DNA of 64,000 nucleotides. Origin: Cladobotryum mycophilum (Eukaryota; Ascomycota; Sordariomycetes; Hypocreales; Hypocreaceae). The DNA lies in assembly GCA_036429605.1 (NCBI GenBank), contig CM071589.1:5394001-5458000 (forward strand), written 5' to 3'. Shown here in pieces: positions 47,714 through 59,481 of this stretch. Each line of letters opens with the position of its first letter. The first letter of the stretch is position 1. Below the pieces are notes generated by a model, which was not told the origin of the DNA, did not search any database, and worked only from the letters and a program-made list of their open reading frames with translations. Position numbers and translations under genes: made by a program.

Positions 47714-48173
47714 AACGGTTTTTGGCATTTTAGAAGCATAGGTAAATAGAAACAAGATTCGACATCCTCTCAGTATGGATACCCTATACCGCATGGGCGA
47801 TAAGAGCGGGAAAACCTGACCGGGGCACCATAATGATAAAATACCAGTGGGATAAATAATTGCCAGCTGTTTTTAATCTAGAAATCGATTGTTCCTTTCT
47901 TTTCATGCTGATTAAAAGTGTGTCACGAATCTATAGTGTCGAATGGTAAGACTTGACATTGAAGTTACACGTTGAACCTTGCATCGCGGGGGGTGTTCAG
48001 GGGGAGGGGGTCGTTGGCTTAGACACAAAATATCGACACCAACATCCTTGATCAGAATTTTTCATCGTCAACAACGACTACAGCCATTAGAAAGTCAAAA
48101 ATGTCCGAAAATCTGGCGGAAGAGACCATGTCTATTGCTACAGAGTACCAAAACTGTTGTCCATCACGAGAGT
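47714..48173. other. Convergent intergenic region
   Basis: Lies between the 3' ends of the Zn2Cys6 gene and the minus-strand DUF6914-like gene. No other feature is visible. Confidence 0.4.
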
Positions 48174-48749
48174 CTACTTGTATGAATGAAGGAAATCTGC
48201 AACCTCCTGGCTGAGGATACCATCCTTGACGAGTTGATCAGCGGACTCAACAATCCACGTCTGACAATCTCTCTGCGTGATCCTCCTGCCCGATGTGGCC
48301 GCAGAGTTGAGCGTCTTCTCGGGAGCCGGAACCTTGTACAAGCTGGCTTCGAACCCACAGACGGGCACATTATCGATCTTGGCTTGCCCAAAGTTGAGCA
48401 TCGCGTCTTGGTCAAAGTACCCAGCATCAATCCACTGCAGCGGTATGCGCTTGGTGGGTACGTCGGTAGTGTCGTTGAGGTTGTGGTAACGCTTAACCTC
48501 AAACTCGAAGCCGTTTGCCACACTGCCGGTGGCGTGTATTTTGACCCCAATGTCGGGACTGGCGTGCGAGCGCACAAAGTAGGCCCAATGATCTTTGAAA
48601 GGGTGACCGTTGTACGTCAATAACTCGACCAAGAAGGCTCCGACCGGACCGGTGGAGGCCACTGCCGGCGGCTCGGGGCGTGGAGGCGGGGTGCGAGTCC
48701 TTGCAATGGGTTGGAGGAGAGGTGGAGGGGGTGGACAGGGCGGGATCAT
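48174..48749 (-). CDS. DUF6914-like small fungal protein
   Basis: A single exon of 191 codons starting MIPPCPPPPPLLQPIARTRT. A Pro-rich N-terminal region is followed by a compact domain: VELLTYNGHPFKDHWAYFVR, IHATGSVANGFEFEVKRYHN and RDCQTWIVESADQLVKDGI. This pattern (HWA.F, GD-like turn, aromatic repeats, C-W) recalls the fungal DUF6914 group, whose function is unknown. Only 48 bp separate its start from the stop of the upstream ankyrin gene on the same strand, so its promoter must overlap that gene's 3' end. The start could also lie a little downstream of the Pro-rich run. Confidence 0.6.
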   Translation of the reverse strand: MIPPCPPPPPLLQPIARTRTPPPRPEPPAVASTGPVGAFLVELLTYNGHPFKDHWAYFVRSHASPDIGVKIHATGSVANGFEFEVKRYHNLNDTTDVPTKRIPLQWIDAGYFDQDAMLNFGQAKIDNVPVCGFEASLYKVPAPEKTLNSAATSGRRITQRDCQTWIVESADQLVKDGILSQEVADFLHSYK

Positions 48750-49939
48750 GGTTGCGAATGGACTGATCTCAAGGAAGGGATTTTGTTTCTTGACTCATCA
48801 TGGTTCTGCCCCGCTACTCGGTAGTTCTCGGATAATTTCTTGCCGATGATCCATATGAGGGTCTGCTGGAGCAGGAAGTGTTTGTCCTATTTGTATTTTG
48901 GATGTTGTTTCGGCGTTGATCTCTGGCATTGGCTGAGCACCTTCCTTATTGCGGCAGTCTTTGGCAACCTTCGAAAGCCAAGCCATTATGGACTGCCTAC
49001 TGTGAACGTGCTTCAACGGAGTAACACTTCTTATAATAAATTCCGTTTGATCTTCGTCCCAAGTATCAACTCTGACGTCGTTTTCAAGCAACACCCCGAG
49101 GACCCTCATGTAGCCCTGTTTCATGGCATGGCGAAATGCCCACCTGAAGTCCCAGTTTTTTGGCAGACGCTTATATTTAGCACCTCGATTCAGTAAAATC
49201 CCGACAACTGAGTCTTGGCACTTCTGGAGAGCCCAGTGCAATGCTGTCCAACCATAGAAGGTTTTTGATTCAATCTTAGCGCCTTTTTTTATTAACAGCT
49301 GAACAACCTCTTCATGTCCTTCATAAGAAGCCCAGTGCAATGTTGTCCAGCCATAGGAGGTTTTTGATTCAAGGTCAGCGCCGCTTTTTATTAATAGCTG
49401 AACAATTCCGGTCTTTTGGTGATAGTAAGCTAAATGCAATGCTGTCCAGCCCTGACTGGTTTTGGATTCCATGTCAGCGCCGTTTTTTATTAACTGCTCA
49501 ACAATTCCTTCGTGTCTTCGATGAGTAGCCAAGTGCAATGCTGTCCAGCCATCATGGTTTTTTGATTCAATGTTAGCGCCGTTTTTTATCAATAACTGAA
49601 TCGTAGCTGGAGAAACACCGATTTCAGCCGCATAGATGAGTGGTGTGTTCTTCTCCCCGAATGAACCATTTATATCGGCACCATTGTCCACCAAGATCTG
49701 GAGAGTTTCCCCGTTTCCTCCCCACACACCATCGTGAACCATCCCAGGAAGTATCTTAGCACCATTGTCGCAAAGCAGCTGAACCATAGCTGTGTCTCCC
49801 TTCAATGCAGCAAAACTCAAAGGTGATCGTCCAGAACGATTGAGAGCATTAATATCGGCGCCGAAATCAAGTAATAATTTGGAGACGAGTAAATGTCCCT
49901 TCCTTGCCGCATATAAAAGTGGTGTCATCAGCTTGCCGT

Positions 49940-50137
49940 CGCGAGTGTTAGCATTGACGCCGAAATCAAGCAATAATTTCGAAGCGAGTAAATGCCCCCT
50001 CTCGCTGCATATAAAAGTGGTGTCATCTTCTCGCCATCGCAAATGTTAGCATTGGCGCCGGAATCAAGCAATAATTTCGAAGCGCGTGAATGCCCCCTCT
50101 CGCTGCATACAAGAGTGGTGTCATCTTCTCGTCATCG
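49940..50137 (-). repeat. Tandem pair of near-identical ankyrin-repeat units, 98-bp period
   Basis: Two adjacent units in the ankyrin gene are nearly identical and offset by 98 bp, as seen from their CCCCC runs at 49995 and 50093. The 33-residue ankyrin unit should be 99 bp. Each unit is one base short at the same run, so each shifts the frame. Confidence 0.8.
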
Positions 50138-52542
50138 CAAATATTAACATCAACGAATCCTGAATCAAACAGATGTCTAATAACATGCTCATGTCCTTCG
50201 ACAGCTGCGTGGGTAAGTGGTGATCTTAATTTCTTATCGCGAATGTTAACATCACCAAACCCTGAATCAAGTAGAAGTTTGACAATATCACCATGCCCTT
50301 TAGCAGCAGCTGCGTGTAGGGGTGTCTCTAGTTCGGCGTTCAATGTGTTAACGTAAGCACCGTGCTTAATCAAAAGCTTCGCATAATCGTAGTAACCCTT
50401 CAGGGCACAAATGAACAGCGCTGTCCTGCCCTCTTTATCCTTGCCATTCACATTAATCTTCATCTCAAGAAGGGCGTCCACCACCTCATCCCAGTTGTTG
50501 CTCACAGCCAGAGACAGAGTGTTTTGTAGTTTGTCGTAGTGAGAATCTTCTTGACTGATGAAGCATAGGTAATACAACGCTTCCGAGCGTCCTGTCTCGT
50601 CTGAGGTTTGAAGCGCTGTAATTAGCTTCTCATGAAGCTGGTTGCCCTCTGGTCTTGGGCTCAAATCCACAGAGCTTGAATTGAAGTTCCTGCTAATAGT
50701 CTCATAGCAAGTCAGGACCGTCAATATCTCTGAGGTTTGGTTATTCTGGTCGCCAAACGTCTGAGTCATCCACTTAATACCATCAAGTCCAAACTGTATA
50801 CGAGCACTATCAGAGTGTTTCGCCAGTGAGTAGCGATAGAACTCCCCCGTAGCACGCAGTGCCTTAACACAGAGCTCACTGTTGACTGCGGAAAAGCGTG
50901 AGCATGCCCATCGTAGAGTGCTTCCCCCTTTTTTCCATGCAGCTTTTTGTCGGTAAGTAGTAGTCGCGTCAATGATAGTCGTCAGTAGGTCGTTTGGATC
51001 TGGAGATGGCAGTCTCTCTCTCAATGCAGGAATAAGGCATAGGAGTGCATTAGAGTAGGAGCCTAGACCACTCTTTACAAACGAATCCGCTAGCTTGCTG
51101 ACTGTTGTATTCTCTAGATGGATAGTACCGGCGCTCTTGACGATTTTAGTTTCATCTATCACTAAATATTTAGCAAGTGATGTCACGAGACTAGTAAATA
51201 ATTCTTGTGTACAAGTCTCTAGCAGTGAAGAATCCGTTCGTGAAACACGCATAATCTGAACTCTGAGATTGACAGATGTTTGCTCAAGTGATGGCCATTC
51301 AACAGTCTGTGCTTCAGAAGATGTAGGCGAGGTTGTAAATTCAGGTATCGCATTCCACCCACACAGCCTTGATAGGCCCTTTGTTGAACGGGCTTCGTAC
51401 TTATGCGAGACTGCCACTAGATTTTGCGAATGTATATCCATGGAGTACTGGGAAATGTCGGTCTCGAGTCTCCATAAAATGCCTAGGCCCTGTGGCTGGT
51501 TCATGTCAATTTTCAGACCTTTTTCCTCAAAGCTGATAGCTCCAGGGCCTAGCCACAGGTCCATTTCGCCTTGCACATTGACGGCCTTTCCCGACCATTC
51601 TTTGTCATCAGGCCCAGAAGCAATAACTCTCTCAATATTGACCATTTCTGCTGGCAGGATGGAGCGAATAGACTCGTCATTGCCATCTGTCTTGATACGT
51701 CGATCAGAAACCAAAGTCCACAGCCAAAGCCCCAGAATAGCTTCAATTTGCGCCGAGTTTACCGTCCAATTTGCCATCAATGATGACAGTGGGGGTTGAA
51801 GATCAACAGAAACCGTCTGACTTCCAAAGGTTGTAGATTCTCTGTTGAACGGTGAGGCACTGAGTCGAAGTATGATTTTGCGTTGAGAGTCATCTACTAT
51901 CAGGTCACTTGCAACTTGACTTAGGGCAATAGATAGCTCCCTAGCCTTCGCCCGAACTTTGACATGCCCATCCTTCCACATCTGATATCCTGTGAACTTC
52001 TCTCCTTGAGATTCGGAAAGCAGATGTCCGGTTAAATGTCCTAGTCTCTGACGAATACGAAGTATCTTGTTGAACCCAAATTGTTCTGAACTTAGGGCAT
52101 CTAGAGGCTTGGTGATGAGCTTAGGAGACGTGGGGCTTGTTAAATTATTATGGCCCGGATCGCCAGGTAGCGTAACTAGCGTGATTTTAGATGATTGAGA
52201 ATATTCTGCAGATAACGACTCATCCTTGCCCACTCCTTCCGCATCAAGGACTGCTTCCAACTGGCCCGTGATATGCCAACGATCCGGAGACTTCTCTTGG
52301 CTAGAAATGCGATTTGCTAGCCAGTCCAGCTCATATCCGGAGACCAAATCTGGAATATCCGACAGCTCGTTTGCATCATTTCCGAGGCGTCGCATACGGA
52401 GCAAGCCACGCAAAATGCTCATCACAACGGTAATGGCTAGCTGGGCCAAGGAAACCCAGGCTTTCATGCCTCGGAGGCCGATGAATTGCATAATGTACCC
52501 AATTAACACAGATGTAACAGCTAGGTATGTATAAAACGTGAA

Positions 52543-52550
52543 CTTCTCAT
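52543..52550. repeat. Target-site duplication, left side of hAT copy 2
   Basis: CTTCTCAT, repeated at 55722-55729, immediately outside the terminal inverted repeats. Confidence 0.95.
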
Positions 52551-52815
52551 CAGTGAAGCAATCCGATCAAACAAATCAAATCCGGGCCCTGGATTTGCGT
52601 ATTTGAAGCTTTGGTGATAGTATGTTTGTTTGTTTGCTCGATTTGATGGTATTTGAATTGTCTCAGGGTTGTAAAATGAAACTATCGTGAAGCTATTTAT
52701 ATATTATTTTCTAAGCATTGCTATGGGCTCTTTTCTTCGTTATCCACACCGTTTTCTTACCTTCGATCGCCGGTTTTCTTGTTGATTCGTGATCACCTCA
52801 TTTACTAATAGTTTA

Positions 52816-55301
52816 TCAAGAGAGAGTAACGCCTCCTAAGGATACTGCGCCCTGCCGTATCCAGCTCTTCATGCATTCCAATTGCTCAAGGGTTCCTGAT
52901 TTCATCAAGAGCCTCTGTGACGAGAGTGTTAGCTTGGCTTGACTGAAAGTTCTCTCGCATTCAGCTGCCATTGCGGGAATAGCAAGAAGGTCTAATGCAA
53001 GCTGACTAAGTGTTGGAAATAAGGTTTGCTGTGATATCCACCATTGTACAGGATCATCAACTTCTCGCGGTTGAGGTAGTTGGAGATATCGCTCAAGCTC
53101 GGAGATTTGATCAGGCTCCTTTGGCGTTGTGTTCGTCATCTACTGGTGGAACCTGGAGGGCTCCTTTCGTGATAAAAACATAGGCTGAGGAACCGGGGGG
53201 TTGGAGGTTGATCAATAACAAAGAGGTTATCGTGTTGACGATACCACTGCTCCCAATAGCGTTCCAAACCCTCAATAGCATTATCAAACCAAATCGCTTG
53301 ATCAGGATCATTCCACCGCTTCTTAAGCCATCGGAAATTATATTGTGGATGTAGTATCACAGAAGCAGCGAAAAGGGGCGAGTCCCCAAGCTTTGTATAG
53401 TAATTGTTTAATTTCTTCCACGCATTTGTAATTGATAGCCGAAGATAGGCTTTGGAGTCAGCTTGAAGCCCTTGAAGTCGCCTGAATTGATCTTGCCGCT
53501 CGTCGGATTGGTATTCGGCTCGTATGTGCTGGGGGAGACTCTGCCACGAGGCCATCGGAAGCGACTGTGATCTTGGTGTATTTTGCTGTGATAATTGCCT
53601 TTGAGAACGTGTTGATGCCCTCTTTGTCACTAACGGCATTTGGCTTGAAGTCTGTTCAATTTGCTCGTCAGTTGGGCTATCAAAAAATGCCTTCCAAAAC
53701 TCAAGATCATCAAGAAGATACTCAATGCCGGTCAGGACTTCCCAAAGCTGGCCAAATCCGCCGGCCTTGGCGCGGCTTTGACACTGCATTGTCTGCTCAT
53801 AAAGAGGCTCGAGGATCGCCTTGACCTCTGTGAGAAGCCGCCAATCCTCAATTATGAGAACATCTTCATTTGGAATTCGATTCGATGGATCAGGCTCGAG
53901 CTGGCTTCCATGGATGAAGGCTTGGATGTGTGCCTGCTTTTTAATAGCACGATCAAGCATTAGATAAGTCGAATTCCATCGTGTATCGTTGTTCATAATA
54001 ACCTCAAGCTCTTTATCCGATTCCTCGAAGAGTACAAAGTCCTCTGTATTAAGCTCGTGGGCGCTGTGTTGGAAGCGTTCACTTCGCTGTGGAGAGCTTC
54101 GAATAAACTTCACAATGTTCCGAAGCTTTCCAATTGGCCCCCTCCTTCTCCAATGCCTAAGATCTTTATCAATATCCTTAAGAGCCTCATAATGCTGTGA
54201 TTCTTGCTCAAAGGTCTCACTATCCTCTCCATAAAGAAAAGCCCGACCAACTAGGTTAAGAATATGACCAAAGCATCGCATTCGACGGTCAGAAGCATCT
54301 GAGGGCATCATCATAGGGTTCAGAAGCTGGAAGAGATGTTGTATACAGGTATCATTATTTGTGGCATTATCACAGATAATAGTACCAACGCGATCTTCAA
54401 TATCCCAATCTTGGATGACTTTATGGAGTGTTGATGCGATATTATTGCCGGTATGAGCCCCATACTGTTGCCGGAGGGCAAGAAGGCGATGTTGATGTAT
54501 TCCATTAGGGTCTGTGAAGTGTGCAACAATGCCATTTATTGCAAGTCTATTTGGCGAGGTCCAGAGGTCAAAGCCAAGATGCACCTTCGTCAGGGCATTC
54601 TGAAGCTCATCACGAATAATTTTCTTATTGTCATTGAAGATAGTATCTAGCATTTGACGTTGGTTTGTTCTATTCAATGATAACCCAGAAAAAAGCTGCA
54701 TATTAAGATCCATCATCAAGCTGCGGATAAAAGGATCGTCAAATGTATTGAACGCTTCATTGGAGTTGATGATATAACCAAGGGCTAGCTCATGAAGCTT
54801 ATGGACTTGGTTCTTTGGAAAAACCGTAGATATTCGAGTTCGTTTCGGGGGAGGCTGATCATCGGTATCAGAGCTTGTAGTCGAGCCGCCGGATAGAGAT
54901 CGATAGATTCGATGAGCCCGTTGAAGATGCTCTTTTGCAGAAGTCGTAGCTGATGCCTTAAAGGGCTTAGAATGACCCATATGATCACATCGTCGGCAGA
55001 CCCAGAAAGCATCGCCTAAGAGATAAGGTTAACTAAATAAAAACGCGATAAAAGAGAGCTTACCATATTGATCTAAAGGCGTAATTTCCCGTATAAAGAT
55101 CCCTTCATTTACGATCCAGCTGGTCCGGCCTCGTGAGCCTTTCTTGCTCATCAAATCGTCGTTCACGTATCGTTTTCCCTTCCAAGTGGCGACCAGCATG
55201 TTATTGAAGGTCTCGCAAGCTCGAGGGTTATCTTGGGAGGGCGGTATTAGCTGCTGGATAATGCCGCGAGGGCGCGATGCATTAAAAACCGTGAGACTCA
55301 T
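52816..55301 (-). pseudogene. hAT transposase of copy 2, frameshift plus stop
   Basis: Same organisation as in copy 1: exon 1 from 55301, a 48-bp intron, the BED finger, the catalytic core and a C-terminal dimerisation domain in another frame (ERTFSQAKLTLSSQRLLMKS). It shares the six-base C/G run at the frame change. It also has TAG in place of Trp just before the MTNTTPKEPDQ segment, so this copy cannot make the full protein even if the run is corrected. It may still be mobilised in trans. Confidence 0.8.
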
Positions 55302-55456
55302 CGTCAAGGCCAGGGTAAGGTGGTTAAGGCTGTGATGTTGTAATTGTGGTGTTGATCATAAGAGGCATCACGAACGCGATGTGATAAAAACGCGAAAAAG
55401 AATAGTATGAGCTTAAACCTTATTGCCCAAAAAAAGGTAACTAACCAATCAAAAGC

Positions 55457-55525
55457 CCGTATAGTCTAATGGTATCGTAATTAGTCATAATAGCTAAAAG
55501 GTTGTAGGTTTAAATCCCAAGTTTA
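55457..55525 (+). repeat. Degenerate tRNA-like segment inside hAT copy 2
   Basis: Contains TATAGTCTAATGGTA and GGTTTAAATCCC about 40 nt apart, resembling pol III A and B boxes. It is identical to the segment in copy 1. Stems do not pair as in a working tRNA. Confidence 0.35.
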
Positions 55526-55721
55526 TCCACCCAAATTCTATCATTTTGTACTAAAAATAGCTACGGAAAGGATATATTCCGAGACATTCTACCTACCCTA
55601 AATTTGATAAATATATCAAATATTCAGCCTTGAACAATTACTTATTTGGGACTGTGAATAGCTTTAAATTATTTGTTTGTTTGGTTGTTTGTTTATTATG
55701 TTTGATCGGATTGCTTCACTG

Positions 55722-55729
55722 CTTCTCAT
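55722..55729. repeat. Target-site duplication, right side of hAT copy 2
   Basis: CTTCTCAT, identical to 52543-52550. It lies within the codons for Leu-Tyr-Glu-Lys of the interrupted gene. Confidence 0.95.
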
Positions 55730-56690
55730 ATAGTTTGTTGCTAACTATCCTTTGCGATGACATCCACAGTTGAATAGGGTCGTGCATGTTTTCAAAATAG
55801 GCAAAAGGGTCGAAGCTCTGATCTCCGATTACCTGTGGGCCCGGTTGGAGCCAAAGAAGACGTGGTCTCATTGCGGGGTCGCAATCGTTGCGTTGAAAAT
55901 ATCGTTCGCGAGTCGTTTCTCCAATCAGGTATGCGCAGAACCACGTTCCGCCGCACATGAGCACCGTGCCAGTGATGAACATGATGGGTGCATAATCCCT
56001 CGACGCAGAATTGCCGCTGTTGAGATTCCACCCAAAAATCCAAACACCAGTCCCAGCAAGGGCAATGATTCCAGCTTGAAGAATAAAGCCAAGGATTGCA
56101 ATAAGAAAAAAGACCCATCTTGGCTGATGTTTAATGCCAATATTGAGCGATAAGTTTGGGTTAGGAGCGAATGAATTATCATTACCACTAGCCTTAACCT
56201 CTCTCCAGCCATCAGTCTCAGGCTCTGAGGCATTCTGAAAGTAGTGGCGGGATATTGACAGTTCTTTTTCAGAATTTGGATAGCGTGGATCATAGACAAG
56301 TTCGAGAATGTTGGGGCGACCGAGAACACGCGTGATGCTACCTCTGTTGAAGAGTTCGCATACATCGCGACTAGTAGAAGTGCACAGCTCCGCTTCAACT
56401 GCACCATCTCCTTCTTGCGATCTGCCTATAAAGGCACGAAGAGATGGTCGTCCACAAAGACGAATCGTAGACACCATGATAGTAAGGATTCCAATGGGAG
56501 CCATGGCGAATATGAAGTAATCAAGAAACGAAGTGCTTTCGCTGAGGTATTGCTTGGTCATAGATTCTCCGAAGAGGGCCAGAAGAGGGCCTACATTAGT
56601 AGCCAGGTCGTTCGTAAAGTCATTCAAGTCGGTTGCGTTGACCTTGGCAAACGCAAGGGTCCAGAGAATCAATATCGAGCGCCAAGCCAT

Positions 56691-58351
56691 GGTAGCTCGT
56701 GCTCTTGTTGCGGAAATGGGGGGAATGATATCCGATTAACGAAATTTTAATTTAGTTGAACAGTCTAAGATATTATGGAAGTCTAGAGTAGGTAGGACTA
56801 GAATTCGGATAGTATGGTGTCCTAATTCACCGTAATGAGGCTCCGATGTTGGGTTTTTATGCATGCCTGCCCGATATCCGCCTGGATGCATGAGGTTCCA
56901 AAGAACCCAACCCCTGACTACATAAATTCATGCACACTTAAACAGTAAATATCTAGATAGCCGCACCGAAATAAGCGAGTATTTATCGGAGAAAATGGTA
57001 TGATAGGTGAGAGGCAGAAAGTCTCGTAGATTTACAGAATATCCCGTGAGCAGTAACCATATGTCAATAAGTCAGAATGCACCCAAGGATCCCAGATGGC
57101 CTTACTTTAACATCTATCTACATAGTTTCTTATTTGTTCGAGAAACTACAGTTTGGTAATTATAGACACCGGGATGAGGGTCGGACTAATAATGCCACTC
57201 TCGTCACTTTGCTGGATGAGGCGCATTCCTATTATATCCCACACAAGCTGACCGCCTCATTTGTTGTTTACCCTGATATTTATTCATTGATATACTTTCA
57301 ATAGTGCATTTCCTGCTAATACACGAGCCTAAAAAATTCGAAAACTATGAAGAGAGTCAGGAAGACCTGTCCGCACTGCTGGAGCGACCTCTCAACGGCT
57401 AACACATGCCGATTTTGTAACCAATATGATGATTGTGGAATCCGCGGTTTAAATCTACAAGTATTAAGAAACAGAGACCTGAATATTACTCATGTGCCTT
57501 TTTACTTCTTTATGGTCGTAGCAGATGTTTAGAAAGGAACATTAACATAGTTATGCCTCTTGGTGTTCCGGATGAGCGTTCAACATATCTCGACTTGGAC
57601 CATCTCAAGGCCCTACTATTCCAAGAGAAGATTCAATCCATGTGTCCAACTATCTTATCATCGATTTATACACATGACTATTATTTTATTCATGATCCAA
57701 GCACCCATATGCTGGATGATAACGAAAATACCTATCAGATTGCTCCGCGGCGCTGGATGCCCTCAACCATCCAGTGACGATGGCTTTGAGACTAGTCTCA
57801 TTTGTTAAATATTTTGTTCATCAGTATCTGCCTCAAATTCCCATTTCACGATCAATCCACAACACTATATTCTTGACCAATGAGGTGACTTATGTTTTAT
57901 GGATTATAATCCTCAATTTGTTCACTGAGGGGTCAATATGATGTCTCGACTGCCTGAGCAACTGCGCTGGCCGGAGCGTAATGCATCCGATGTCTCAGGG
58001 CCAAAAGCAAAAAGACGTGCTGAGAGGGCTAAGGACGTCAGACGCCGATTTGAGCTCTCCACCACCTCTAGACATCTTCCATATCCGACGACTGCAGCAC
58101 GGTGTAGCTTACTCCGAGGTAGGTCCATCAGAGTCGTCGACTCTCACCGAGTATGTGGGTCTCTATTTCAGCTACCTAGGTAATCTCTAGGATATTTAAC
58201 AAATGGCGTAGTTATCCCCTCTTTACCTCAATCATTGTAACACAGCATATTCTTCACACTACCTTGTTCCGTTGGCGCTCTCAAGATCCATGATCAGGCA
58301 GATATTAAATGGCAGCGAGCACAGATGATTATGTTTTGAGGCGAGATTTCA
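56691..58351. other. Intergenic region with unrecognised short frames
   Basis: A frame at 57347-57532 has two CxxC-type pairs (KTCPHCWSDLSTANTCRFCN) that could be a zinc-ribbon fragment, and a following frame runs to 57777. Neither can be assigned. A frame near 57981-58190 is also unassigned. Confidence 0.3.
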
Positions 58352-59396
58352 ATGGCTCCATCAGGTAATCCCCTTATCATCAAGAATGCGTGATATTCGG
58401 AGCACTCAACTGACGAGATCACCCTCATCAATCCGACAGATTGGATGCCCAGCATCTCGTCATGCGACTTTACAACGGTTACGCCTTGGATCCAGAAATA
58501 CCCGTTTCTCCACACATGAGAATTGCAGAGATTGGAACCGGCACGGCGTTTGTCCTCCCTCCTCTTGCTTCCCCCACCCCGCTGCCCAATCAACCCCACT
58601 GACGTTGTGATGGCAGAGTGTGGCTTCTCGACGTGGCCTCGGAACTCCCAGAAACCGTCCAACTAGATGGATACGATATATCGGGCGACCAATTCCCGCA
58701 TCAGTCACAATTACCTGCAAATGTTACGCTTGGCACGATGGACGCATTTGGCCCTATGCCACCCCAACTCATTGAACAATACGATGTAGTTCATATGCGG
58801 TACTTTGCTCCAGTCGTCAAGGACAACGATCCAAGCGTAGTTATTAAAAATGTGGTCAAACTCTTAAGTCAGTTTTTCTCATTAGTTACAGCAGTAAAAC
58901 AGTCACTGACCTCTCTCTAGAGCCCGGGGCTATCTCCAATGGGAAGATGGAAATTTTGACAGAATGGTCGCACGCGGGAAGGAAGCCGAAGCCTTGAGGC
59001 CAATCGTCAAGTCTCTGTACAATGCAGGCGGTATTCTCTATGAGTAAGTGGATAATATATCTTTCTATCGTCAGCTATTACCAACACTGCTGACTGGACA
59101 CATATTGTAGGTGGCCTGGGCAGATCGAACAACATGTCACCAAGGGCGGATTGAATCTGCACAAAATCAAGACTAACGACTTTAATCCCGCCGTATCGGG
59201 CCTTGCTAGTAAGTATTTCGTCAGTGGCATGCTGGAATTGATTGAGGTCATTTATAGCAGAGATTTCAATCCATCCCTGCCAACTAAAGCGGAGTCTCAA
59301 GAGGTTGCATCAAAGGTCGTAGAGGCGTTGAAGATTGGTGGCGCGTTTCATTATTCACCCATTAGCCTCCTCGCCCAAAAGCCAAATATTGCATAG
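58352..59396 (+). pseudogene. UMTA/LaeA-like SAM-dependent methyltransferase, several lesions
   Basis: The SAM-binding motif MRIAEIGTGTA is followed by an intron (about 58551-58617, ending TGGCAG) and VWLLDVASELPETVQLDGYD. Then come EQYDVVHMRYFAPVVKDND, a second intron (about 58868-58920), YLQWEDGNFDRMVARGKEAE and a last exon ending at 59396. Lesions are TGA at 58391-58393 soon after the putative start, a one-base slip near 58435, and another at the four-G run 58926-58929 after Lys-Pro-Gly. The family methylates small molecules or regulates secondary metabolism from the nucleus. An intact 2-oxoglutarate oxygenase is convergent beside it, which suggests the remains of a small metabolic cluster. 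Confidence 0.7.
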
Positions 59397-59481
59397 GAGA
59401 TACATATCATCTAGAAATAAAAGTGTATTTGGCCAACTAAACTTCGGCTCGAAACAAATCAAGTAATTGTACATGGTGATG

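Larger units (their letters stand above)
52551..55721 (-). mobile_element. hAT DNA transposon, copy 2 (3171 bp)
   Basis: Same length and 23-bp inverted repeats as the copy at 24852-28022, in opposite orientation. It has its own 8-bp target duplication CTTCTCAT. It sits inside a coding exon of the ankyrin/membrane gene and is in the same orientation as that gene (transposase on the minus strand). Differences from copy 1 include a G-to-A change that turns a Trp codon of the C-terminal transposase frame into TAG. Confidence 0.97.
48798..56690 (-). pseudogene. Giant membrane/ankyrin-repeat protein, split by a hAT transposon and two frameshifts
   Basis: The N-terminal part (56690-55730) starts MAWRSILILWTLAFAKVNAT. 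It has several membrane segments (DYFIFAMAPIGILTIMVSTI, WVFFLIAILGFILQAGIIAL, MFITGTVLMCGGTWFCAYLI). It ends at the hAT insertion. The gene resumes at 52550 with TYLAVTSVLIGYIMQFIGLR, a long central region of unknown fold, and then at least nine ankyrin repeats (for example TPLHAAAAKGHGDIVKLLLD, DGWTALHLATHRRHEGIVEQ). Across the transposon the frame is exactly continuous if one copy of the 8-bp duplication is removed. Two further one-base slips fall in C5 runs at 49995-49999 and 50093-50097. It probably encoded an about 1,570-residue membrane sensor or scaffold. Confidence 0.85.

Noticed and set aside
24852..55721. Interpreting the two hAT copies as the long terminal arms of one giant composite element
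   Set aside because: Each copy has complete inverted repeats and its own matching 8-bp target duplication, so they are independent insertions.
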